This document shows, piece by piece, positions 21,442 through 29,348 of a stretch of DNA of 64,000 nt (position 1 is its first letter; every line of letters starts with the position of its first letter). Made by a program: the position numbers and the translations under genes. Source of the DNA: an uncultured Agromyces sp. (lineage in GTDB: Bacteria > Actinomycetota > Actinomycetes > Actinomycetales > Microbacteriaceae); the NCBI GenBank assembly GCA_913053875.1, contig CAJXGN010000006.1, forward strand, positions 1 to 64,000, written 5' to 3'. The notes beneath the pieces were generated by a model. That model worked only from the letters and a program-made list of their open reading frames with translations, was not told the origin of the DNA and made no database searches.

Positions 21442-23508
21442 ATGCACACGAAGCACGTCGCCGTCGCCGCTGCCGTCGCACTGATCGGGGGAGCCCTGCT
21501 CGCGGGCCCCGCGCCAGACGCCCGAGCCGCCGGAACGGAGGTGCGAGGCACGCTCCAGACGGTCGCCGCCGGCGGCATGCCGGGCGGATGGGACGGTTGG
21601 CAGCTCGAGGCATCCGTCACCGGCTCGGGAACGGACGCGACGACGGCAGCGGATGCCGCGGGCGGATTCGCCCTCGACATCGAGGTGCCCGTGCCCGACG
21701 ACGGGATCCTCTCGCTCGTCGCCCGCGCGCCGGCCGACGCCGCCCACCCGGCCGCGCCGACGGCCGTGCTCGCCGCCGCGTACCCGGGGCTGCCCGGCCA
21801 AGAGGTGGTGCTCAACGAGCGAACCACCGTCGCGACGGCGTGGGCGATGGCGCAGTTCGTCAGCGACTCGGGCATCGACGGCGCAGCGCCCGGCCTGCGC
21901 AACGCCGCAGGCATGGCGGCGAACCTCGCCGACCCCGAGACGGGCGCGGTGGCTGACGCGCTGGCCGAGCGTCCCAACGGCGACGAGACGTCGACGCTCG
22001 CCGCGTTCGGCTCGATCACGGCCGCGCTCGCGTCGTGCGTCGTCGATCCGTTCGGCGCGCCCGGGCCGCATCCGCTCGGCACCTGCGCCACGATCATCGA
22101 CATCGGCGGGGAGGCCGACGACCCCGCGGTGCCGACCGATGTGTTCCGTGCCCTCGCCGAGATCGCCCGGAACCCCGGCGTGGCCGACCCGCTGCGGCTG
22201 TTCGAGCTCTCGACGCTCGTGCCGCTCGCGGGTCGCGACCCCGCCGTGCTCGACGTGCCGCCGGTCGCGTGGACCCTCGCGGTGCGCTTCGACGGCGACG
22301 GGCGCTCGCTCGACGGGCCCGGCAACTTCGCGATCGACCACGAAGGCAACCTCTGGGTCAACAACAACTACCAGTACCGGCCGCAGCCGAAGGCACCGGC
22401 CTGCGGTTCCGACGCGCTGTTCCGCTTCTCGCCGACTGGAGAGTTCGAGAAGTACACGGGCGGTGGGCTGTCGGGCGCCGGCTACGGCATCGAGCTCGAC
22501 GAGCGCACCGGCAACGTGTGGGTGTCGAACTTCGGGTTCTCGGCGCCGGAGCCGTTCTGCACGAAGAAGCGGCAGCCTCCGCACGACACGGCATCGCTGT
22601 TCACGCCGGAGGGCGTCGCACTGTCGGGCGACGACGGGTTCGACGAGGGCGAACTCGACTGGCCGCAGGGCATGGAGATCGACTCCCATCGCTCCGTGTG
22701 GTTCGCGAACTGCCACTCCGGCACCCTCACGCTGTACCCGGGCGGCGACCGCTCGCAGGCGCGCGCGATCCCGTACTCCGAGACGCAGCTCGAGCAGGCG
22801 TTCGACGTCGTCGACAACGGCTCCGCCGTCTTCGCGTCGGGCATGGTGAGCTCGTCGGTGCAGATGTTCGACTACGACGGCAATCTGCTTCCGGGCTCGC
22901 CCGGTGCGGACCCCGCGTTCGCCAACCCGATGGGCCTCGCCACCGACGGCGTCGGCAACGTCTGGGCGGCGAACTCGTACCTCGTCGAGCTGCCGTGCCC
23001 GACCGCCCCGCGCACGGGTGACGACGAGATCTTCCTCGGCGGCGTGCTCGACTCCGAGTTCGACGCGCAGGGCGTGTACATGGGCGTCGGCCCCGACCCG
23101 TACCTCGGCTCGGTCGCGATGATCGCGCCCGACGGCAGCGCCGTCACCCAGTACCAGGGCGGCGGCACGACGCTGCCGTGGGGCATCACGACCGACGGCG
23201 ACGGCAACGTGTGGGTCGCCAACTTCGCCGGCAAGCGCCTCTCGGCATTCTGCGGGGCGGATGCCTCGAGCTGCCCGCCCGGCATCGGCACGGGCGACCC
23301 CATCTCGCCCGACCTCACCGGCTTCTACTTCGACGGGCTCGTACGCAATACCGGCGCCGCGGTCGACCAGTCGGGCAACGTGTGGGTGGCGAACAACTGG
23401 CTCGAGGTGCCGATCCAGACGAACCCCGGCGGACACGAGATCGTCGCGTTCCTCGGGCTCGCGGCGCCCGTGGCGATCCCGGCACCCGACCTCGCGGGGG
23501 CCGACTGA
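21442..23508 (+). CDS. Secreted NHL/SMP-30-like beta-propeller protein
   Basis: A 688-residue exported protein. The N-terminus is a Sec signal peptide (basic MHTKH, hydrophobic core VAVAAAVALIGGALLAG, likely cleavage after the Ala-rich DARAA near residue 31). After a beta-rich N-terminal domain and a helical segment, the C-terminal 400 residues hold six similar motifs of the form GN(V/L)W(V/A)xN, as in GNLWVNN, GNVWVSN, GNVWAAN and GNVWVANF. This is the signature of a streptogramin-lyase/NHL-type propeller. Four or more cysteines in the propeller may form disulfides. Ligand or substrate cannot be inferred. GGGGGAGAG precedes the ATG by about six bases. Confidence 0.85.
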   Translation: MHTKHVAVAAAVALIGGALLAGPAPDARAAGTEVRGTLQTVAAGGMPGGWDGWQLEASVTGSGTDATTAADAAGGFALDIEVPVPDDGILSLVARAPADAAHPAAPTAVLAAAYPGLPGQEVVLNERTTVATAWAMAQFVSDSGIDGAAPGLRNAAGMAANLADPETGAVADALAERPNGDETSTLAAFGSITAALASCVVDPFGAPGPHPLGTCATIIDIGGEADDPAVPTDVFRALAEIARNPGVADPLRLFELSTLVPLAGRDPAVLDVPPVAWTLAVRFDGDGRSLDGPGNFAIDHEGNLWVNNNYQYRPQPKAPACGSDALFRFSPTGEFEKYTGGGLSGAGYGIELDERTGNVWVSNFGFSAPEPFCTKKRQPPHDTASLFTPEGVALSGDDGFDEGELDWPQGMEIDSHRSVWFANCHSGTLTLYPGGDRSQARAIPYSETQLEQAFDVVDNGSAVFASGMVSSSVQMFDYDGNLLPGSPGADPAFANPMGLATDGVGNVWAANSYLVELPCPTAPRTGDDEIFLGGVLDSEFDAQGVYMGVGPDPYLGSVAMIAPDGSAVTQYQGGGTTLPWGITTDGDGNVWVANFAGKRLSAFCGADASSCPPGIGTGDPISPDLTGFYFDGLVRNTGAAVDQSGNVWVANNWLEVPIQTNPGGHEIVAFLGLAAPVAIPAPDLAGAD

Positions 23509-23533
23509 GGCGCCGACCCACCGCGACGGGCGA

Positions 23534-24004
23534 CTAGCGGGTCGCGAGCTGCGCGATCGCGTCCACGGTCGCGGCGCGGTCGAAGCTCTTCGCGGGCATC
23601 GCGGCGGTCGTGACCTGGATCACGGTGCCGTCCGCGTCGACGACCGCCGTGGCGCTCTCCTGGAACTGTCCCGAGCGCCGCAGGCCGAACACGGCGTGGT
23701 TCGCGCCCACTGCGGCCACCCGCACCGTGTCGTCGAGGCGAGAGGCGGCCTGGGCGGCATCCGTACCGTCCCCCGGCGTGAGGAAGACGACCCGCGCGTC
23801 GCCGAGGTCGCCGTTGCGGTGCAGGCTCGCGAGCTGCTTGCCGACCGACAGACACGCGGGGCAGGTCGACGTGCGCATGAAGTGGATGACGCCGGGGTGG
23901 CCGTCGAGGAGCTCGGCGATCGTGGTCGCGGTGCCGTCGGCCTGCGTCAGGGCGGGCGCGGGAAGTACGGTGCCGACGGTGAGCGCGGTTCGGGTGCGGG
24001 GCAT
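23534..24004 (-). CDS. Peroxiredoxin / thioredoxin-like protein
   Basis: A 156-residue thioredoxin-fold protein of the AhpC/TSA type. The redox motif is CPAC within TSTCPACLSVGKQL (about residue 40-53), preceded by the beta strand GVIHFMR. It probably reduces peroxides or acts as a thiol reductase. The ATG at 24004 is chosen because GAGGAGAG lies just upstream. It is divergently transcribed from a MarR regulator across a 25-bp palindrome, so it is the likely target of that regulator. Confidence 0.85.
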   Translation of the reverse strand: MPRTRTALTVGTVLPAPALTQADGTATTIAELLDGHPGVIHFMRTSTCPACLSVGKQLASLHRNGDLGDARVVFLTPGDGTDAAQAASRLDDTVRVAAVGANHAVFGLRRSGQFQESATAVVDADGTVIQVTTAAMPAKSFDRAATVDAIAQLATR

Positions 24005-24033
24005 AGACTCTCTCCTCAGATCTGCGGGCGATG

Positions 24034-24058
24034 AGTTGCGAAACCTACTTTCGCAACT
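24034..24058. promoter_or_regulatory. Palindromic operator between peroxiredoxin and marR genes
   Basis: A perfect inverted repeat AGTTGCGAAA, five-base spacer, TTTCGCAACT. It overlaps a probable marR promoter (TTGCGA at 24036-24041, 16-base spacer, TAGCTT at 24058-24063). A further TTGCGCAA element follows at 24062-24069. A repressor dimer bound here would block both divergent genes; the adjacent MarR protein is the obvious candidate. Confidence 0.8.
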
Positions 24059-24085
24059 AGCTTGCGCAACCGACGGGAGGGCGTC

Positions 24086-24544
24086 GTGTATTCCCCAGAG
24101 GTCGAGGAGTTCCGGCGTGCGGCGTCGGAGGACGTCGGTCATCTGCTGCGCGAGGCGCTGCGGGTCGCCAACGAGCGGTTCCTGGCCCTCATGGCCGAAC
24201 GCGGGCACGAGCGCGTCGCGATGCGGCACCTGCCGGTGTTCGGTGCCGTCGACCGGGAGGGCACGCGCATCACGGTGGTCGCGAGCCGCACCGAGATCTC
24301 ACGGCAGGCGGTGGGCCAGCTCGTTCACGAACTCGAGGCGCTCGGCTACCTCACGCTCACTCCCGACCCGACCGATGGGCGCGCGCAGGTCGTGCGGCTC
24401 ACCGAGCGCGGGGTGTCGTTCTGCACCGAGGGCGTCGAGGCCGCCCGGGTGCTCCAGGCGGAGCTGACCGAGCGCATCGGCGACGAGGCCACGCTCGACG
24501 CGCTGCGCGCGAGCCTCCGCCGCCTCATCGGCGCGACCGACTGA
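24086..24544 (+). CDS. MarR family transcriptional regulator
   Basis: A 152-residue winged-helix regulator. The recognition region RTEISRQAVGQLVHELEALGYL and the wing TPDPTDGRAQVVRLTERG are typical MarR. Only one cysteine is seen, in the C-terminal half (VSFCTEG, about residue 113), not at the N-terminal position used by OhrR, so redox sensing is not assured. The GTG at 24086 has GGGAGG at 24075-24080; a TTG at 24062 is the alternative. It probably autoregulates through the palindrome at 24034-24058. Confidence 0.9.
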   Translation: MYSPEVEEFRRAASEDVGHLLREALRVANERFLALMAERGHERVAMRHLPVFGAVDREGTRITVVASRTEISRQAVGQLVHELEALGYLTLTPDPTDGRAQVVRLTERGVSFCTEGVEAARVLQAELTERIGDEATLDALRASLRRLIGATD

Positions 24545-24572
24545 CGACTGGGCAGCTCCCCCGTCGACGGGC

Positions 24573-24863
24573 TCAGCTCAGCCGGCGCTCGAGGTGCACG
24601 GTGACGGTATCGCCAATGTCCTTGCCCAGGCGTTTGCGCAGCTTCGCGTTGAGCGAGAGCATGTGCCCGCCGCGCCCGGTGACCATGAAGCCGACGTTCG
24701 GCACCGGAACGTCGTCGACCGTCGCATCCACCCGCACCGCCTTGCCGGTGCCGAAGAACTCCGCCGAACCGGGCATCTCGACGCACGCCCACGTCTCGCC
24801 CTTCACCTCGACGCCGATGGGGGCGGTGAACGTGTGGTCGAGCGGCTGGGGCAGGTCGGTCAT
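24573..24863 (-). CDS. DUF1905 domain protein
   Basis: A 96-residue protein matching DUF1905: the PIGVEVKGETWACVEMPGSA block, FGTGKAVRVDATVDDVPV in the middle, and the C-terminal GHMLSLNAKLRKRLGKDIGD. The family has a small beta-barrel fold and no known function. GGAGA precedes the ATG. It lies convergent to marR and divergent from the sigma-factor gene. Confidence 0.85.
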   Translation of the reverse strand: MTDLPQPLDHTFTAPIGVEVKGETWACVEMPGSAEFFGTGKAVRVDATVDDVPVPNVGFMVTGRGGHMLSLNAKLRKRLGKDIGDTVTVHLERRLS

Positions 24864-24963
24864 GTGGTCTCCGATCGATCGGATGCCTCCGGAACGGCAT
24901 CGTGCGTACGACGGCGGTCGCCGTCACCCTATGAGACCGGCCGGGTCTGCGAGAATCGTCGCG

Positions 24964-25992
24964 ATGATGCGAGGTTCCTCCGACACGATCGCCCGGGCCG
25001 ACCCGGCTGCCGTTCGCGAGTCCGACCTCGCGGCCGCGCGGGCCGGCAACGAGCGGGCCTTCGCTCGTCTGGTCGAACCGCTCCGCAGTGAACTGCACGC
25101 GCACTGCTACCGCATGCTCGGGTCGGTGCACGACGCCGACGACGCGCTGCAGGACGCCCTGCTCCGCGCATGGCGCGGCATCGCCCGGGTGCGCGACGCC
25201 GCCGCGGTGCGGTCGTGGCTGTACACGATCTCCACGCGCGTGTGCCTCGACGCGTCGGCCGCCCGCGCACGCCGTGCGCTTCCGATGGACCTCGGCCCGG
25301 CCGCCGAGTCCCTGCGCCTCGAGGCGGCACCGCGGGACGATGTCGCGTGGCTGACTCCGCTGCCCGACCCCGAGGGTGCGTTCGATGAGCGCCTTGACGT
25401 ACGACTCGCGTTCGTCGCGGCGCTGCAGCACCTCTCAGGCAACCAGCGGGCCGCGCTCCTGCTGTTCGAGGTGCTCGGCTTCAGCGCGGCGGAGATCGCG
25501 GAGATGCTCGACACCTCGGTGGCATCCGTCAACTCGGCCCTCGCCCGGGCTCGGCGCGTGCTCGCCTCGCGGGCGCCGGAACGCAGTGCGGGCGAGTCCG
25601 TGGACACGGCCGCGCACACCCGTCAGGCGGCTCGGTTCGCCGAGGCCCTCGAGCGCGGCGATGTCGACCTCTTCACCTCGCTGCTCGCCGACGACGTGAC
25701 CTGGGCGATGCCGCCCCTCGCCGAGTGGTATCGCGGCGCACGCACGGTGGCCGAGTTCGCGGCGGCGGTGCCCATGGCCCGTTGCGGCGACTGGCGCTCC
25801 GTGGCGATCGAGGCGAACGGATGCCCCGCGGTCGCCATGTACCTCCGGGCCGAGCCCGGCGGGCGCTTCGAGGCGTGGTCGATCAACGTGCTCGGCGTCG
25901 GCGTCGACGGCGACCGGATCACCGAGATCACGTCGTTCCTCGCCCCCGACCTGTTCGCGAGGTTCGACCTGCCGCTGAACCTGGGTCGCTAG
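24964..25992 (+). CDS. ECF sigma factor with C-terminal SnoaL-like domain (SigG/SigJ-like)
   Basis: A 342-residue extracytoplasmic-function sigma factor. Region 2 is FARLVEPLRSELHAHCYRML with DADDALQDALLRAWRGI; region 4 is LSGNQRAALLLFEVLGF with AEIAEMLDTSVASVNSAL. The last 120 residues (ARFAEALERGDVDLFTSLL to DLFARF) form a SnoaL-like domain found in SigG- and SigJ-type ECF factors, where it controls activity in place of an anti-sigma factor. No anti-sigma gene is adjacent. The ATG at 24964 is preferred because GAGAAT (24951-24956) is spaced for a leaderless start. The stop abuts the convergent gene with no gap. Confidence 0.9.
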   Translation: MMRGSSDTIARADPAAVRESDLAAARAGNERAFARLVEPLRSELHAHCYRMLGSVHDADDALQDALLRAWRGIARVRDAAAVRSWLYTISTRVCLDASAARARRALPMDLGPAAESLRLEAAPRDDVAWLTPLPDPEGAFDERLDVRLAFVAALQHLSGNQRAALLLFEVLGFSAAEIAEMLDTSVASVNSALARARRVLASRAPERSAGESVDTAAHTRQAARFAEALERGDVDLFTSLLADDVTWAMPPLAEWYRGARTVAEFAAAVPMARCGDWRSVAIEANGCPAVAMYLRAEPGGRFEAWSINVLGVGVDGDRITEITSFLAPDLFARFDLPLNLGR

Positions 25993-27321
25993 TCAGTCGC
26001 CGGCCCAGAGCCCCTCGATCGGGAGTTCGCGGCCGAGGATCCGCTCGGCCGCCCTATGGCCCGAGCGCATCGCGGCGGGGACGGTCGCAGGGTCGTCGGT
26101 CCAGGTGGCCTCGCCGGCGAGGTGGAGGACGCCGCCGATCGGTGTGGCGAGGTCGTCGTGGTCGGCGGTGGTCGAGCCGAGGGTCATGTAGGCGTAGGAG
26201 CCGTGGGCGAACGGGTCGTCCTGCCACGAGGTGACGGTCACGCGAGTGGGTGCCGGCACGCGCTCGCCGTAGTGGCGCCGGAGCTGGGCGAGCACCGAGT
26301 CGGCGACCTCGTCGTCGCTCCAGGAGCGGATGGCCCGAGCGGCGGGGCCGGCGGCGAAGGTCAGCAGCGTCGGCGTGCCGTGCGCGGGGGAGAGGTCATA
26401 CCAGGAGTGCCACCAGCGGCTCTCGGGGCCCTGCTGGCGGATGGCGTAGACGCCGTCGTCCCAGAACCGCTCCGGGAACTCGAGGAAGACCTTCTCGAAC
26501 GCGTTCATCGCGAACCGGCCGAGCGCGCCCGCGACCGGCTCGGGCAGCGCGGGTTCGATCACGAACTCCGGCGACTGCAGCACGCCGACCGGCACGGTCA
26601 CGACCGCGGTCGCGGCCGCCAGGGTGGCATCCGTCGTCTCGACCTCGACGCCGTCGGGCGACCACGCAACCCGGCGCACGACAGCGCCGAGCCGCACGTC
26701 GAGGCCCTCGGCGAGGCGGGCGGGCAGCTCGTCGTACCCGTCGGGGAAGACGACCTCGTCGCCCTCGATGACGTCGTCGTCCAGGCCGTGCGCGGCGAGG
26801 TCCTCGATCCAGGCGCCGTACTGCTCCTCGCTGCGATGCTCCATGAACTCGCGCACGCGCTGGGCGCGGTCGGCGTCCCAGCCCTGGCGGGCGATCGCGG
26901 CCTCGGTCACGTCGCGGTACGAGTCGTTCGGCGCTGACGCCTCGATGGTCGCGAGCAGGGCGGTGTCGACCGACCGGATGTCATCGGCGAACGCCCGCGC
27001 CGCCGCATCCGTCAACCGCCGGCCGTCCGGGCCGTAGTACGCGATGGGGCGGCTGTCGGGCTGGTAGCTGCCCACGGTGAACTCGGCGGTGCGCATGCCG
27101 AACGCGGTGACCGCATCGGCGACGGGCTCGTCGGTGACGCCGTGGATCCAGGAGGCGCCGAGGTCGGTCGCGTGGCCGCCGGAGCGGTCGGTCCAGACAC
27201 GGCCGCCGACGCGGTCGCGGGCCTCGAGCACCACGACGGTGCTCCCCGCCCGGGTGAGCAGGCGGGCGGCGGTCAGGCCGGCCACGCCCGCACCGACGAC
27301 GATGGTGTCGAACCGTTCCAC
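25993..27321 (-). CDS. Flavin monoamine oxidase family protein
   Basis: An FAD-dependent amine oxidase of 442 residues. The N-terminal dinucleotide motif is IVVGAGVAGLTAARLL followed by VLEARDRVGGRVWT, and the FAD-contacting C-terminal block is GGVLHLAGEATWTDDPATVPAAMRSG. Members oxidise primary amines, polyamines or amino-acid derivatives to aldehydes and hydrogen peroxide; the substrate is not predictable. GAGGAG lies upstream of the ATG. It is divergent from the fic gene across an operator-like palindrome. Confidence 0.9.
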   Translation of the reverse strand: MERFDTIVVGAGVAGLTAARLLTRAGSTVVVLEARDRVGGRVWTDRSGGHATDLGASWIHGVTDEPVADAVTAFGMRTAEFTVGSYQPDSRPIAYYGPDGRRLTDAAARAFADDIRSVDTALLATIEASAPNDSYRDVTEAAIARQGWDADRAQRVREFMEHRSEEQYGAWIEDLAAHGLDDDVIEGDEVVFPDGYDELPARLAEGLDVRLGAVVRRVAWSPDGVEVETTDATLAAATAVVTVPVGVLQSPEFVIEPALPEPVAGALGRFAMNAFEKVFLEFPERFWDDGVYAIRQQGPESRWWHSWYDLSPAHGTPTLLTFAAGPAARAIRSWSDDEVADSVLAQLRRHYGERVPAPTRVTVTSWQDDPFAHGSYAYMTLGSTTADHDDLATPIGGVLHLAGEATWTDDPATVPAAMRSGHRAAERILGRELPIEGLWAGD

Positions 27322-27360
27322 TCACGGCTCCTCTCGGAAGTGTGAGTCGATCGTATCTTG

Positions 27361-27388
27361 ACCAAGGGATAGACACCTATCCTTTGGT
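27361..27388. promoter_or_regulatory. Near-perfect palindrome in the fic / amine oxidase promoter region
   Basis: Arms 27361-27372 and 27377-27388 are inverted copies with one mismatch in 12 and a four-base spacer ACAC; the core is GGATAG-ACAC-CTATCC. The right end touches TAAGAT (27388-27393), a -10 hexamer spaced for a leaderless start at the fic ATG. A protein bound here would occlude that promoter and could also affect the divergent amine oxidase gene. Confidence 0.75.
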
Positions 27389-27399
27389 AAGATCGCCGC

Positions 27400-28593
27400 A
27401 TGGCAACGGAAAGGCGGGCCTGGCCCGCGATCGGGTACGAGGAGCGGCCGTGGCAGCGCGACGGCGGCGAGATCGCCTCGCGCCGCGAACTCGCCCGCTC
27501 CCGTGGCCCGTACCGTGCCGCGGTCGTGCCTCGCATCACGGATCTCACGCCCGACCTGCCCGGCCGCAGCCTCGCGGCGGCCGACGACGCCAGCAACGAG
27601 CTGACCCGCTTCGACGCCGAGTTCGGCGCGGTCGCGGCACCGTTCTCGGCGATCCTGCTGCGCTCCGAGAGCGCCTCGAGTTCGGAGGTCGAGCACATCA
27701 CCGCGAGCGCGCGCCAGGTGGCACTCGCCGAGCTCGGGGCATCCGATTCGCCCAATGCCCGCCTGGTCGTGGCGAACGCGCAGGCCATGCGGGCGGCCGT
27801 CGACCTGTCCGACCGGCTCGACACCCACGCCGTGATCGAGATGCACCGCGCGCTGCTCGGCGAGAGCCAGGCGGGCATCACCGGCGGCTGGCGCGAGCGC
27901 CAGGTCTGGATCGGCGGCGGATCGATCGCCCCGCACACGGCCGAGTTCGTGCCACCGCACGCCGAGCATGTGCCCGCGCTGATGGGCGACGTCATGGCGT
28001 TCGCCCGGCGCACCGACCTGCCGGTGCTCGTGCAGACCGCGATCGCGCACGCCCAGTTCGAGACGATCCACCCGTTCCCCGACGGCAACGGGCGCACCGG
28101 TCGTGCCCTCGTGCAGGGGATGCTGCGCGCGGGCCGCGTCACCCGGCACGTCACCGTGCCCGTGTCGGCGGGCCTGCTCGGCGACCTGCAGGGGTACTAC
28201 GACGCGCTGTGCGCCTACCGCGAGGGCCGGCTCGAGCCGATCGTCGACCTGATGGCGGATGCCTCGTTCCTCGCGGTCGCGAACGGCCGGCGCCTCATCG
28301 GCGACCTGCGTTCGGCTCGCGCGCACTGGGACGACGCCGTGCGCGCTCGCGCCGACTCCTCGGCCCACCGCCTGAAGGACCTGCTGCTGCGCCAGCCGGT
28401 CGTGCAGACCAAGCTGGTCGCCGCCGAGCTCGCGGTGAGCGAGGTCGCCGCGCAGACGTCGATCGACCGGCTGGTGGAGGCCGGGGTGCTCGTGCAGGCC
28501 GGCGGGGGAGCGCGCTACCGGCGCTGGGCCGCGCCCGACGTGCTCGCCGCGCTCGACGCGTTCGGCCAGCGCGCCCGCCGCGGCTTCCGCTGA
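27400..28593 (+). CDS. Fic family protein (AMPylase type) with C-terminal winged helix
   Basis: Fic proteins transfer AMP from ATP to target proteins. In this 397-residue protein the active-site loop HPFPDGNGRTGR is complete at residues 224-235. An inhibitory-helix motif S-x-x-x-E is present N-terminally at Ser94-Glu98 (SSEVEH), with His in place of the usual Gly/Asn after the Glu. The arrangement is a class II Fic protein, held inactive by its own helix. The last 90 residues (KDLLLRQPVVQTKLVAAELAV, then QTSIDRLVEAGVLVQ) form a winged-helix DNA-binding domain. The ATG start fits a leaderless transcript from TAAGAT. Confidence 0.93.
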   Translation: MATERRAWPAIGYEERPWQRDGGEIASRRELARSRGPYRAAVVPRITDLTPDLPGRSLAAADDASNELTRFDAEFGAVAAPFSAILLRSESASSSEVEHITASARQVALAELGASDSPNARLVVANAQAMRAAVDLSDRLDTHAVIEMHRALLGESQAGITGGWRERQVWIGGGSIAPHTAEFVPPHAEHVPALMGDVMAFARRTDLPVLVQTAIAHAQFETIHPFPDGNGRTGRALVQGMLRAGRVTRHVTVPVSAGLLGDLQGYYDALCAYREGRLEPIVDLMADASFLAVANGRRLIGDLRSARAHWDDAVRARADSSAHRLKDLLLRQPVVQTKLVAAELAVSEVAAQTSIDRLVEAGVLVQAGGGARYRRWAAPDVLAALDAFGQRARRGFR

Positions 28594-28605
28594 CGCGCGC
28601 CGGGT

Positions 28606-28752
28606 GAGGCGGCACTTTTCAGGAGCCGCACGGTCGCGAGTGGCGGACTGCTGCACGAATCCGCGTTCATACGCACAGATCGACCACTACGCGCCCGCCC
28701 AGCGCAGGCATCCGCAGCCCACCCGCCGCTGGCTCCTGAAAAGTGCCGCCTC
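28606..28752. repeat. 147-bp element bounded by 22-bp perfect inverted repeats
   Basis: Arms 28606-28627 and 28731-28752 are exact reverse complements (cores GGCACTTTTCAGGAGCC and GGCTCCTGAAAAGTGCC), flanking 103 bases without a coding frame of interest. The left arm lies 13 bases after the fic stop. No target-site duplication is obvious. It could be a miniature inverted-repeat element, the remnant of an insertion, or a long transcribed hairpin ending the fic transcript. It accounts for most of the 220-base gap between fic and the lipoprotein gene. Confidence 0.8.
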
Positions 28753-28813
28753 CACGACCGCCTGCGGGACTGCACGGTGGCGAGGGCCGCGGCCGTCGCG
28801 CTACGGTGCCGAC

Positions 28814-29314
28814 ATGGGGACCCGGGGGAGCGTCCGCACCATACTCATCGCCGTCGCAGCCGGCGCGCTGCTGCTCGGCGTCACGGGCTGCGCGGTCGAG
28901 ACCGACGTCCCGCCGTCGGCGATGGCCTCCCCGGTCGCGAGCGACGCGCCCGTGGAGGCGACCCCGGTGGCCGAGGGGGCGCAGGACGCCCCCGTGCAGA
29001 TCCAGGTCAGTGGCGACCCGAGCGTCGGCGTCACGTTCAGCCGGGTGCGCATCGCCCCCGGCGCGACGACGGGCGAGCACTGCCACCACGGATACCTCGT
29101 CGCGGTGGTCGAGGAGGGCGAGCTCACCCACTACGCCCCGACCCACCCCGACGGCGTGCGCGTCTACGTCGAGGGGGAGTCGATCATCGAGGGCCCGGGC
29201 TACGTGCACGAGGGCCGCAACGAGCGCTCCGAGGACACCGTGCTCTGGGTCGCCTACATCATCCCCGAGGGGGAACCGCTCGCCGAGACCGACCTCGCGA
29301 ACTGCGACGGCTGA
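28814..29314 (+). CDS. Cupin-domain lipoprotein
   Basis: A 166-residue lipoprotein. The signal peptide MGTRGSVRTILIAVAAGALL ends in the lipobox LGVTGC with the modified Cys at about residue 26. After a Pro/Ala/Val-rich spacer the domain is a single cupin: VRIAPGATTGEHCHHGYLVAV holds the metal-ligand histidines, and GPGYVHEGRNERSED supplies the second motif. Function could be sensing or an enzyme; it is not defined. TACGGT (28802-28807) six bases before the ATG suggests a leaderless message. Confidence 0.88.
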   Translation: MGTRGSVRTILIAVAAGALLLGVTGCAVETDVPPSAMASPVASDAPVEATPVAEGAQDAPVQIQVSGDPSVGVTFSRVRIAPGATTGEHCHHGYLVAVVEEGELTHYAPTHPDGVRVYVEGESIIEGPGYVHEGRNERSEDTVLWVAYIIPEGEPLAETDLANCDG

Positions 29315-29348
29315 GCGGATGCCCCTGGGCCGTCCGCCCGCCCATCGG

